Position numbers and translations under genes: made by a program
Notes under the pieces: model-generated
The model's input: the letters and a program-made list of their open reading frames with translations, nothing else
Told to the model about the DNA's origin: nothing
Database searches by the model: none
In this document: piece after piece, positions 1-6,001 of the stretch
Layout of the letters: each line of letters opens with the position of its first letter
Position numbering within the stretch: position 1 is the first letter of the stretch
Assembly: GCA_934630445.1 (NCBI GenBank)
Contig: CAKTWY010000089.1
Span: 1-10,040 of the forward strand
DNA length: 10,040 bases
Reading direction: 5' to 3'
From: an uncultured Eubacteriales bacterium
GTDB taxonomy: Bacteria; Bacillota; Clostridia; Oscillospirales; Butyricicoccaceae

Positions 1-199
1 TGACGGACAGCAGTTCATCCAGACTTACATGATACAGCCGCGCAAGCAGGATCAGATTGTCGGTGTCGGGACTGGCCTCGGCGCGTTCCCATTTGGACAC
101 GGCCTGGCGGCTGACGCCGATACGCGAGGCGAGCTCTTCCTGTGACAGGCCGTGCGTGCGGCGCAGTGTCACAAGCCGGTTTGCAATTTCAATGTTCAT
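1..199 (-). CDS. XRE-family helix-turn-helix regulator, N-terminal part (runs off window)
   Basis: The reverse strand reads 66 codons from the ATG at 199 to the window edge without a stop, so the C-terminus is missing. The visible part is a complete HTH_3 (Cro/CI-like) DNA-binding domain. It starts MNIEIANRLVTLRR, then helices 2-3 carry LSQEELASRIGVSRQAVSKWE, with the usual recognition-helix signature (S-R-Q-A-V-S-K-W-E), and the domain closes with a PDTDNL...LYHVSLDELL segment. The SD GGAGG (206-210) lies 6 nt before the start. This type of protein often has a membrane or sensor tail in Firmicutes, but the tail cannot be seen here. Target genes are unknown. The imperfect inverted repeat at 221-244 is a possible autoregulatory site. 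The domain assignment is secure; the role is not. Confidence 0.9.
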   Translation of the reverse strand, partial: MNIEIANRLVTLRRTHGLSQEELASRIGVSRQAVSKWERAEASPDTDNLILLARLYHVSLDELLSV

Positions 200-220
200 A
201 TAAGACCTCCGTGTGACCGC

Positions 221-244
221 ATGGTGCGGATTTCCCACATCCAT
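221..244. repeat. Imperfect inverted repeat upstream of the XRE gene
   Basis: ATGGTGCGGA at 221-230 and its partner in 234-244 form about 10 pairs (some G-U when read as reverse-strand RNA) with one bulged base and a 3-nt loop. It sits just before the SD of the XRE gene and overlaps the expected transcription start if the -10 at 243-248 is used. It could be an operator or a leader hairpin. Confidence 0.4.
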
Positions 245-251
245 CTTAGCA
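243..251 (-). promoter_or_regulatory. Possible extended -10 promoter of the XRE gene
   Basis: Read on the reverse strand the segment is TGCTAAGAT, an extended -10 (TGn) followed by a hexamer matching TATAAT at 4 of 6 positions. No good -35 box is seen at the normal distance, so this is a weak call. Confidence 0.3.
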
Positions 252-286
252 GGAAACGGCCGTGTATGCCACCAACTTTGCTTTGA

Positions 287-314
287 AGCGCCCGCAACCT
301 GCGGTTGCGCCGCT
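287..314 (-). terminator. GC-rich hairpin after the chromate-transporter pair
   Basis: About 20 nt downstream of the stop at 334 the leftward transcript can fold into a hairpin: 7 bp (293-299 with 303-309), an internal loop of unpaired C residues, then 4 more bp (287-290 with 311-314). The loop is only 3 nt. No clean U-tract follows, so it may be a weak or factor-dependent terminator or a 3' stabilising stem. Confidence 0.4.
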
Positions 315-333
315 CCTGAACAGCAAAAACAGC

Positions 334-864
334 TTACCGGACAATAAGAATTCCCAGTACGGCGGACAGCATGACGGCGAGCGGGATGCTCAGCTTGAAT
401 TTCATCAAAAGAACGGTCATGACCGCACCGATGAGCACTGGCTGCCAGTACAGCGCGCCGGCGAGTGAGTAGTTGGAAATAGACAGGGTGATGATCGTCG
501 CGAGGATCATGCCAAAGCAGACCGGCTTGACGCCGGACATGATATCAGCAAGACGGGGGTTGTCTTTCAATTTCTGCACATAGTGACCTGCGATCATGCA
601 CAGTGTGAGGGAAGGCGTCATTACCCCCAGCGTTGCAAAAAGCGAGCCGAACGTTCCACCGGCGTTGATGCCGGCGAAGGTGGCGCAGTTGATGCCCAGA
701 GCGCCCGGTGTCATCTCCGCAATGGCCACAATGTCGGAAACCTGTTCCGGAGTCAGCCATGCGTGCGAAAGCATTTCGCTGTTGATGAGCGGAATCATCG
801 AGAGACCGCCGAAGCTGCAAAACCCGATGCGTACGAACGCGAGATAGAGTTCAAGAAACAGCAT
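334..864 (-). CDS. Chromate transporter family protein, short single-domain subunit (second gene of pair)
   Basis: A 176-aa hydrophobic protein of the CHR (ChrA) family in its short, single-domain form, about half the size of a full-length two-domain ChrA. The N-terminal family signature F-V-R-I-G-F-C-S-FGG is at residues 10-20, followed by an amphipathic stretch with H-A-W-LTPEQ (35-41), the conserved T-P-G (52-54) and several predicted membrane helices up to the C-terminus. The SD GGAGG (873-877) lies 8 nt before the ATG at 864. The start codon lies 14 nt inside the upstream CHR gene, so translation is probably coupled. Short CHR proteins generally occur as tandem pairs that together form a transporter of opposite membrane topologies. 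Chromate efflux is the founding function. The natural substrate in an anaerobe is unknown, so the name describes the family and not a proven activity. Confidence 0.88.
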   Translation of the reverse strand: MLFLELYLAFVRIGFCSFGGLSMIPLINSEMLSHAWLTPEQVSDIVAIAEMTPGALGINCATFAGINAGGTFGSLFATLGVMTPSLTLCMIAGHYVQKLKDNPRLADIMSGVKPVCFGMILATIITLSISNYSLAGALYWQPVLIGAVMTVLLMKFKLSIPLAVMLSAVLGILIVR

Positions 865-1414
865 GATGCGTACCTCCGCGCAGGATCAGGCCGAGTGCGG
901 CGCCGGCCAGAATCAGGAGAATATTGCTGATGCCCGTAAAAAGGCATAAGATAAAAGTGCCCGCCGCAATGAAATAGGAAATCTTGTTCACAAGCGCCGT
1001 TTTTTTCAGTTGGCCTGTAGCGTTCAAGATGATGGGCACCACGCATGCGCGCACAACTAAAATCGCGCGTGCAACATAGGTGTTGTCACGGATCGTGTTA
1101 TAAAAATAGGTGACAAGGGTGAGCACCAGAATGGACGGCAGCGCCACGGCCACGGCGCAGACCACGGCGCACAGCGCCCCGCCCATGCGGTAGCCGAAGA
1201 GCACGGAAGTGTTGATCACCATGACGCCCGGCAGGGAGCGGCCCATTGAGACGATGTCCATCAGCTCCTCGTCCGTCAGCCATGCCCGCCGGTGGATGAA
1301 ATCATTCTGCATCTGGGCAATGATGCTCCATCCACCGCCAAAAGTGAATAATCCGATTTTAAAAAGAACCAAAAAACAGATCAGTGTTTTTGAAAGCTGT
1401 TTTTTCTCTTCCAT
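851..1414 (-). CDS. Chromate transporter family protein, short single-domain subunit (first gene of pair)
   Basis: A 187-aa polytopic membrane protein, the partner of the 334-864 gene. The CHR signature G-L-F-T-FGGG is at residues 21-28, R-A-WLTDEE at 43-50, and the conserved L-P-G at 61-63. Further predicted helices lie at about 66-105, 115-135 and 147-177. The start was placed at 1414, because an AGAAGGA SD (about 1424-1430) lies about 9 nt upstream. The frame is open to 1474 but the added residues look neither membrane-inserted nor family-like. The stop overlaps the next gene by 14 nt. The 102-nt gap to the DUF3795-like gene upstream holds a palindrome and a possible -10 box, so the pair may be transcribed separately or by read-through. 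Substrate specificity cannot be deduced. Confidence 0.88.
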   Translation of the reverse strand: MEEKKQLSKTLICFLVLFKIGLFTFGGGWSIIAQMQNDFIHRRAWLTDEELMDIVSMGRSLPGVMVINTSVLFGYRMGGALCAVVCAVAVALPSILVLTLVTYFYNTIRDNTYVARAILVVRACVVPIILNATGQLKKTALVNKISYFIAAGTFILCLFTGISNILLILAGAALGLILRGGTHHAVS

Positions 1415-1440
1415 CGTTTCACATCCTTCTGTAAGACACA

Positions 1441-1477
1441 TTTTATACGTTTGTTCCACAAGGCAGATGCACATCTG
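1441..1477 (-). promoter_or_regulatory. Possible promoter with a palindrome over the -35 position
   Basis: The reverse strand carries TATAAA (1441-1446), a good -10 box placed to start transcription just before the SD of the 851-1414 gene. At the -35 distance there is no consensus hexamer. Instead the near-perfect palindrome CAGATG-CA-CATCTG lies there (1464-1477). This would suit an activator or repressor-controlled promoter, but it rests on motif position alone. Confidence 0.35.
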
Positions 1478-1516
1478 ACGTGCCGGATGTTCCAGGGCAG
1501 CCGCGATAAGGTTTGC

Positions 1517-1966
1517 CTAGCCGGCAGATAATGATCGTTTTCTGTATAGAATGATTTCAGGGTCGATTCCGCCGCATCCATATGCACACACCAGCAGATA
1601 TGCGTCATCAGCAACGATGCCATAGCACCTGTCGCTGTTGGCAATTTCTATTTGATTTCCCAAATATATATTGTTGTCTTCAAGCAGTTTTACGCACTGT
1701 CCGTTTGCAAGGCGATACTCTAAATTGACATAAAATCCGTTCAGAAGATGAAGGTCCGCTATTTCCAGGGATTCAACGCCGAGTGCGTTGACTTCGTCGA
1801 TTAAAGCATTTTTCAAACGCGAAAATGCCTCAAAACCGCCCTCTTTTATAGATTCAGCAGCAATGCATGCTCCGCCGAATGGTTTTCCGCCTGTTTCCAG
1901 GCAGCCGCCGCAGCTGCCTTTTCTGCTGCACCCGCCGCAGCAATCCGTTGCGCAAATTGATCGCAT
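1517..1966 (-). CDS. Cysteine-rich DUF3795-like protein
   Basis: A 149-aa soluble protein. Its N-terminus is a compact cysteine cluster: C5, C9, C10, C13, C19, C22 and C34, including D-C-C-GGC and S-C-GGC-L-E-T-G, followed by G-K-P-F-GG-A-C. This arrangement resembles DUF3795-type proteins of Clostridia, which are presumed to bind zinc or an iron-sulfur centre. The C-terminal two thirds form a mixed alpha/beta region with L-L-EDNNIYLGNQ and a terminal EIILYRKR. No enzymatic motif is recognised and the function is unknown. The ATG at 1966 is preferred over a GTG at 1972 because the SD GGTGAGG is 7 nt from the ATG and too close to the GTG. It has its own near-consensus promoter (2003-2031), divergent from the paaK operon, so the two transcription units may share regulation. 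Confidence 0.75.
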   Translation of the reverse strand: MRSICATDCCGGCSRKGSCGGCLETGGKPFGGACIAAESIKEGGFEAFSRLKNALIDEVNALGVESLEIADLHLLNGFYVNLEYRLANGQCVKLLEDNNIYLGNQIEIANSDRCYGIVADDAYLLVCAYGCGGIDPEIILYRKRSLSAG

Positions 1967-2002
1967 AAACACACCTCACCAGCCCTTTGTTTTCTGTTCT
2001 AA

Positions 2003-2031
2003 ATTATACACGTCCGCCTGTGTTCAGTCAA
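2003..2031 (-). promoter_or_regulatory. Near-consensus sigma-70/SigA promoter for the DUF3795-like gene
   Basis: On the reverse strand TTGACT (2026-2031) and a perfect TATAAT (2003-2008) are separated by exactly 17 nt. The expected start is about 1996, giving a short leader of about 30 nt before the ATG at 1966. Confidence 0.85.
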
Positions 2032-2062
2032 AGGCAAAAGGAACTTTTGCGGGTGGGCCTTT
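2030..2062. promoter_or_regulatory. Nested inverted repeat between divergent -35 boxes (candidate operator)
   Basis: The inner repeat is a perfect 7-3-7 palindrome, GCAAAAG (2034-2040) GAA CTTTTGC (2044-2050). The outer repeat AAAGGC (2030-2035) / GCCTTT (2057-2062) touches the -35 boxes of both divergent promoters. Symmetric placement over both promoters suggests a binding site for one regulator controlling both directions. The regulator is unknown. Confidence 0.5.
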
Positions 2063-2088
2063 ACAAAGAAAACGAATGGGTGTACAAT
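2060..2088 (+). promoter_or_regulatory. Promoter of the paaK-iorAB operon
   Basis: TTTACA (2060-2065) and TACAAT (2083-2088) are separated by exactly 17 nt, each matching consensus at 5 of 6 positions. The predicted start is about 2095, which leaves an untranslated leader of about 235 nt before paaK. Confidence 0.75.
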
Positions 2089-2174
2089 CTTTTATTATGG
2101 AGAAGACATAGTTTGAAGCATTTGTAGGGCGAGTTTTTCTGTAGCGTTTTAAACCCATGGCGTTGTAGTACGGG

Positions 2175-2217
2175 AGGGGTATCGGCAGTGGTCGTAAGAC
2201 GGCCGCATTGCCGCCCT
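2175..2217 (+). ncRNA. Candidate antiterminator hairpin in the paaK leader RNA
   Basis: GGCAGTG (2184-2190) pairs with CATTGCC (2206-2212; 7 bp including one G-U). The pairing extends to AGGG (2175-2178) with CCCT (2214-2217) across a bulge. Inside it, GTC-GTAA-GAC (2191-2200) forms a small GNRA-capped hairpin. The 3' arm shares CATTG with the 5' arm of the terminator at 2201-2245, so only one of the two structures can form at a time. This is the layout of a riboswitch or attenuator expression platform. I do not recognise a known riboswitch class, and no T-box consensus is visible. A competing reading is a translated leader peptide: GTG at 2188, 10 codons, stop at 2218-2220, behind a GGGAGGGG sequence. 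Confidence 0.45.
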
Positions 2218-2245
2218 TAAACGTGGGCTGACAATGCGGTTTTTT
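2201..2245 (+). terminator. Intrinsic terminator inside the paaK operon leader
   Basis: CCGCATTG (2203-2210) pairs perfectly with CAATGCGG (2232-2239), with an inner GCCC (2213-2216)/GGGC (2225-2228) stem, and six T residues follow directly (2240-2245). It lies between the operon promoter and paaK, with no gene before it, so it should stop transcription prematurely unless overridden. Confidence 0.75.
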
Positions 2246-2331
2246 GCTGTGCAAAAGGCGATATTCATTTGCCGGGCAGATCCGGCGCTTGCGCTGCAAC
2301 ATGCTGGATGAAGAATTGGGGAGGTAGCGAA

Positions 2332-3630
2332 ATGTTTTTCCAGAAAGAAATTGAGACGATGTCCCGGACGGAGATCGAGAAGGTGCAGCTTCAGCGGCTG
2401 CAGGCGACAGTGGAGCGCTGCTATAACAACGTTCCGTTTTACCGTGAGCGCTTTGACAGCATCGGAGTGAAGCCGGAGGATATTCGCTCGCTTTCGGATA
2501 TTGCAAAAATTCCGTATACGATGAAGGACGATATCCGCCAGAATTATCCGTTTAACATGTTTGCTGCGAAAATGCGCGATGTGGTGCGCATTCACGCTTC
2601 TTCCGGCACGACGGGCAAACCCACCGTGGTCGGATATACAAAAAAGGACCTTGACACCTGGTCGACCTGCGTGGCGCGCCTTGCGTGCGCGGCGGGCGCG
2701 ACGCCGGACGATATCGCGCAGATTGCGTTTGGATACGGCCTTTTCACGGGCGCGCTCGGCCTTCACTATGGACTGGAGAAGATCGGCTGCGCCGTCATCC
2801 CCATGTCGAGCGGCAACAGCGAAAAGCAGCTGATGCTGATGGAGGACTTCGGAACGACGCTTCTCGTGGCGACGCCGTCGTACGCCGTGTACCTGAGCGA
2901 ACTTGCGAAGGAAAAGGGGATCACCGAGCGGCTGAAGCTGCGCCTTGGCCTGTTCGGCTCGGAAGGCTGCACGCCGGAGATGCGCGCGAAGATTGAAGAG
3001 AACTTCCCGAACCTGCTGGCAACGGACAACTACGGCATGAGCGAGCTGATGGGCCCGGGCGTCGCAGGCGAGTGCGAGCTGCGCTGCGGGCTGCATATCG
3101 CGGAAGATCACTTCCTCTGCGAGATCATCAATCCCGAGACGGGCGAGCCGATGCCGGAAGGGGAGTACGGCGAGCTGGTGGTGACGCCCCTGACGAAAGA
3201 GGCGTTCCCTGTGCTCAGGTACCGCACGCGCGATATCACCCGCATCACGTACGAGCCGTGCGAATGCGGCAGGACGCATGCGCGCATGGAAAAGATCCGC
3301 GGCAGGAGCGACGACATGCTCATCATCAAGGGCGTCAATGTCTTCCCCTCGCAGATCGAGAGCGTGCTCGTCGGCATGCCGAACATTGGGCCGCATTATC
3401 AGCTCATCGTGCGCAGCTCGGGCTATATGGACAATCTTGAAGTGCAGGTCGAACTGCTGGACGGCAGCCTTCTCGAGCATTTCAGAGAGCTGGAGCAGCT
3501 GCAGAAGACGATCCATGCAAAGCTTCACTCCGTGCTGGGGCTTGACGCGAAGATCACGCTCGTCTCGCCGAAGACGATCGAGCGCTTCCAGGGTAAGGCG
3601 AAGCGCGTGGTGGATCTGAGAAATAAATAA
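2332..3630 (+). CDS. paaK: Phenylacetate-CoA ligase (AMP-forming)
   Basis: A 432-aa cytoplasmic adenylating enzyme, normal PaaK length. It activates phenylacetate or another arylacetate with ATP and CoA to the CoA thioester plus AMP and PPi. Visible motifs are the P-loop SSGTTGKPTVVGYT (90-103), the aromatic/acid motif YGMSE (234-238), the Y-R-T-R-D motif (297-301), the hinge region K-I-R-GRSDDMLIIKG (321-334) and a C-terminal GKAKRVVD (421-428) with the expected catalytic lysine. A C-E-C-GR segment (310-314) is a common PaaK-like feature. The ATG at 2332 has an excellent SD, GGGGAGG, 7 nt upstream; in-frame codons back to 2269 are not PaaK-like. It is the first gene of the operon and lies behind a leader with a terminator. 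Next to iorAB it likely handles the arylacetate/arylacetyl-CoA step. The exact aryl substrate is not determined. Confidence 0.95.
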   Translation: MFFQKEIETMSRTEIEKVQLQRLQATVERCYNNVPFYRERFDSIGVKPEDIRSLSDIAKIPYTMKDDIRQNYPFNMFAAKMRDVVRIHASSGTTGKPTVVGYTKKDLDTWSTCVARLACAAGATPDDIAQIAFGYGLFTGALGLHYGLEKIGCAVIPMSSGNSEKQLMLMEDFGTTLLVATPSYAVYLSELAKEKGITERLKLRLGLFGSEGCTPEMRAKIEENFPNLLATDNYGMSELMGPGVAGECELRCGLHIAEDHFLCEIINPETGEPMPEGEYGELVVTPLTKEAFPVLRYRTRDITRITYEPCECGRTHARMEKIRGRSDDMLIIKGVNVFPSQIESVLVGMPNIGPHYQLIVRSSGYMDNLEVQVELLDGSLLEHFRELEQLQKTIHAKLHSVLGLDAKITLVSPKTIERFQGKAKRVVDLRNK

Positions 3631-3674
3631 CCAATCATATCATCGGTAGTGATGGAGAATTAGAGGTGGTCGAT

Positions 3675-5408
3675 TTGAAAAAGCTGATGCTTGGGAACGA
3701 AGCTGTGGCCCGCGGTCTGTATGAGGCGGGATGCCGCATCGTTTCGAGCTATCCCGGAACGCCGTCGACGGAGATTTCCGAATTTGCGGCTACATACGAT
3801 GAAATATACGCCGAATGGGCGCCCAATGAAAAAGTCGCGTGCGAGACGGCGTACGGCGCGTCGATCGCAGGCGCGCGGAGCTTTTCCGCGATGAAGCACG
3901 TCGGTCTCAACGTGGCGGCAGATCTGCTCTTTACCGCCTCTTACGCGGGGGTGAACGGCGGCTTTGTCATTGCGGTGGCGGACGATCAGGGGATGCATTC
4001 CTCCCAAAATGAGCAGGACAGCCGCCATTACGCAGTGTCCGCCAAGGTGCCGATGCTCGAGCCGGCGGATTCCACCGAGTGCAGGGATTTTGTCCTGCGC
4101 GCGTACGAACTTTCCGAGGCGTATGACACGCCGGTGCTGCTGCGCCTGACGACGCGCATCGCACACTCGCAGAGCGCGGTCGAACTGCATGAGCGCGCAG
4201 AAGCGGCGATGAAGCCCTATGAAAAGAATCCGAGAAAATACGTCATGATGCCCGGCAACGCAAAGCCGCGCCACACAGTGATCGAGGAGCGGCAGAAGAA
4301 GCTCGCCGAATATGCCGAAACGGCCGATCTCAACCGCGTCATCCGCGGAAGCGATGAAATCGGCATTATCGCGTCGGGCATTGCCTTCCAGTATGCGCGT
4401 GAGGCGCTCGGCGACAAGGCGTCGTACCTGAAGCTCGGCATGGTGAACCCCCTGCCGGAAAAGCTGATCCGCGATTTTGCGGCCAGCGTGAAAAAGCTTT
4501 ATGTCATTGAAGAGCTCGACGACGTGTTCGAGACCTTTGTGCGCAAAAGCGGGATCGCCCTTGCCGGCGGGAAGGAGCTTTTCTCCCTGTGCGGGGAGTA
4601 TACGCCCGAACTGATACGCGAGAAGCTCCTCGGCGAGCGGACGGAGAAGATCGCCAGCCCCGAGGCAGCCCCCGGCCGTCCGCCCGTGCTCTGCCCGGGA
4701 TGCCCCCACCGCGGCACGTTTTATGTCCTTTCCAAACTCGGCCTGACGGTGTCGGGCGATATCGGCTGCTACACGCTCGGCGCGCTCGCGCCGCTGAACG
4801 CGCTCGACACGACGATCGACATGGGCGCGTCCATCTCCGGCCTTCACGGGATGAATCTCGCATGGGGCGCGGAGCAGGCGAAAAAGAGCGTCGCAGTCAT
4901 CGGCGACAGCACGTTCCTGCATTCGGGCATGACGGGGCTGCTCAATATCGTATATAATCAGACGCCTTCGACCGTCATTATTCTCGATAACTCCATCACC
5001 GGCATGACCGGCCATCAGCAGAATCCGTCCACGGGTCTGACGCTGAAGAATACGCCTGCGCCGGCGGTGAATCTGATCGATCTGTGCCATGCGCTCGGCG
5101 TCAAGCGCGTGCGTGTGACAGATCCGTTCGACCTCGCCGACTGCGAGCGCGTGATTTCCGAAGAGGTCGCGGCGGAGGAACCGTCCGTTGTGATCGTCCA
5201 GCGTCCGTGCGCGCTTTTGAAGAGCGTCAAGGCAAAGCCCGCGCTGAAGGTCGACGCATGTAAAAAGTGCCGGATGTGCATGAAGATCGGCTGCCCGGCG
5301 ATCTCATTCGGGCCGGAGGGCGCCGTGATCGATGCCGCGCTCTGCACCGGGTGCGGTTTGTGCGCAAGCATGTGCAAATTCGGCTGCATTGGAGGGGAAA
5401 AGGCATGA
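3675..5408 (+). CDS. iorA: Indolepyruvate:ferredoxin oxidoreductase, alpha subunit
   Basis: A 577-aa subunit of the TPP-dependent, oxygen-sensitive enzyme that converts arylpyruvates (indole-, phenyl-, hydroxyphenylpyruvate) plus CoA and oxidised ferredoxin to arylacetyl-CoA, CO2 and reduced ferredoxin. Domains in order: the PYR domain with S-S-YPGTPSTEI (24-34) and the probable activating E57 in the ETAYGASIAGARS motif; a linking/transketolase-C-like region (about 220-310); the TPP-binding domain with C-PGCPHRGTFY (340-350), GDIGCYTLG (361-369) and GDS...N (410-439); and two C-terminal [4Fe-4S] motifs with C529, C532, C535, C540 and C557, C560, C563, C567. The usual CP of the second motif is CK here. 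Start: TTG at 3675, 6 nt after GAGGTG, yields the family-typical MKKL N-terminus; GTG at 3666 is the alternative (580 aa). The stop overlaps iorB by ATGA. Confidence 0.95.
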   Translation: MKKLMLGNEAVARGLYEAGCRIVSSYPGTPSTEISEFAATYDEIYAEWAPNEKVACETAYGASIAGARSFSAMKHVGLNVAADLLFTASYAGVNGGFVIAVADDQGMHSSQNEQDSRHYAVSAKVPMLEPADSTECRDFVLRAYELSEAYDTPVLLRLTTRIAHSQSAVELHERAEAAMKPYEKNPRKYVMMPGNAKPRHTVIEERQKKLAEYAETADLNRVIRGSDEIGIIASGIAFQYAREALGDKASYLKLGMVNPLPEKLIRDFAASVKKLYVIEELDDVFETFVRKSGIALAGGKELFSLCGEYTPELIREKLLGERTEKIASPEAAPGRPPVLCPGCPHRGTFYVLSKLGLTVSGDIGCYTLGALAPLNALDTTIDMGASISGLHGMNLAWGAEQAKKSVAVIGDSTFLHSGMTGLLNIVYNQTPSTVIILDNSITGMTGHQQNPSTGLTLKNTPAPAVNLIDLCHALGVKRVRVTDPFDLADCERVISEEVAAEEPSVVIVQRPCALLKSVKAKPALKVDACKKCRMCMKIGCPAISFGPEGAVIDAALCTGCGLCASMCKFGCIGGEKA

Positions 5409-5986
5409 GCAAAGTGACGAACCTGGTGATTGTCGGCGTCGGCGGACAGGGAACGCTGCTCGCCAGCCGCATCCTCGGCAATTTTTATGAAAACCGCGGC
5501 CTGGAAGTCAAGGTCAGCGAGGTGCACGGCATGTCACAGCGCGGAGGTAGCGTCGTGACGTATGTGCGCGCGGGGGAGAGCGTCGCCTCTCCGCTCGTGG
5601 GCGACGGCGAAGCGGACGTGATATTCGCGTTTGAAAAGCTGGAAGCGCTCAGAAGCGTCTCTGCTCTGAAGCCGGGCGGAACATTGTTTGTGAACACGCA
5701 GGAGATCTCGCCCATGCCCGTTATCACGGGCGCTGCGAAGTATCCGGAAGAGATCGTTGAAAAGCTTGAAAAGGCCGGCGCGCACGTTGTGAGCGCGGAT
5801 GCCCTCCGGACTGCGGAAGAGGCAGGCAGCGTCAAGGCCGTTAATGTAGTGATGCTGGGCCTCGCGTCAAGGACACTTGGCGGCAGCGAGGAAGAGTGGG
5901 ACGCGGCGCTGGTGGCCGCGGTCAAGCCGAAGCTGCTTGATCTGAACCGCCGGGCGTTTGCGCTGGGCAGGAATATGGCCCGATAA
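5405..5986 (+). CDS. iorB: Indolepyruvate:ferredoxin oxidoreductase, beta subunit
   Basis: A 193-aa protein, the gamma-type domain of 2-oxoacid:ferredoxin oxidoreductases, which partners IorA in the cytoplasmic complex and helps form the CoA site. The glycine-rich GVGGQG motif is at 11-16, followed by the family signature S-E-V-H-GMSQRGGSV (38-50). Length and order are those of standard IorB proteins. The start codon overlaps the iorA stop (ATGA at 5405-5408), with a strong GGAGGGG SD (5391-5397) inside the end of iorA, so the two subunits should be made in step. Nothing is truncated. Together with IorA it channels electrons from aromatic amino acid oxidation to ferredoxin. Confidence 0.95.
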   Translation: MSKVTNLVIVGVGGQGTLLASRILGNFYENRGLEVKVSEVHGMSQRGGSVVTYVRAGESVASPLVGDGEADVIFAFEKLEALRSVSALKPGGTLFVNTQEISPMPVITGAAKYPEEIVEKLEKAGAHVVSADALRTAEEAGSVKAVNVVMLGLASRTLGGSEEEWDAALVAAVKPKLLDLNRRAFALGRNMAR

Positions 5987-6001
5987 GAAAGGAGCATGCA
6001 T

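Noticed and set aside
2095..2245. T-box or 6S RNA identity for the paaK leader
   Set aside because: No T-box antiterminator consensus (GGTGG-type) or specifier-loop features, and no long central-bubble hairpin of 6S RNA, can be seen.
2149..5090. Long leftward open frames (459 and 476 codons) opposite paaK and iorA
   Set aside because: They are Arg/His/Ala-rich shadows typical of GC-rich third positions on the opposite strand. The rightward frames carry complete PaaK and IorA motifs.
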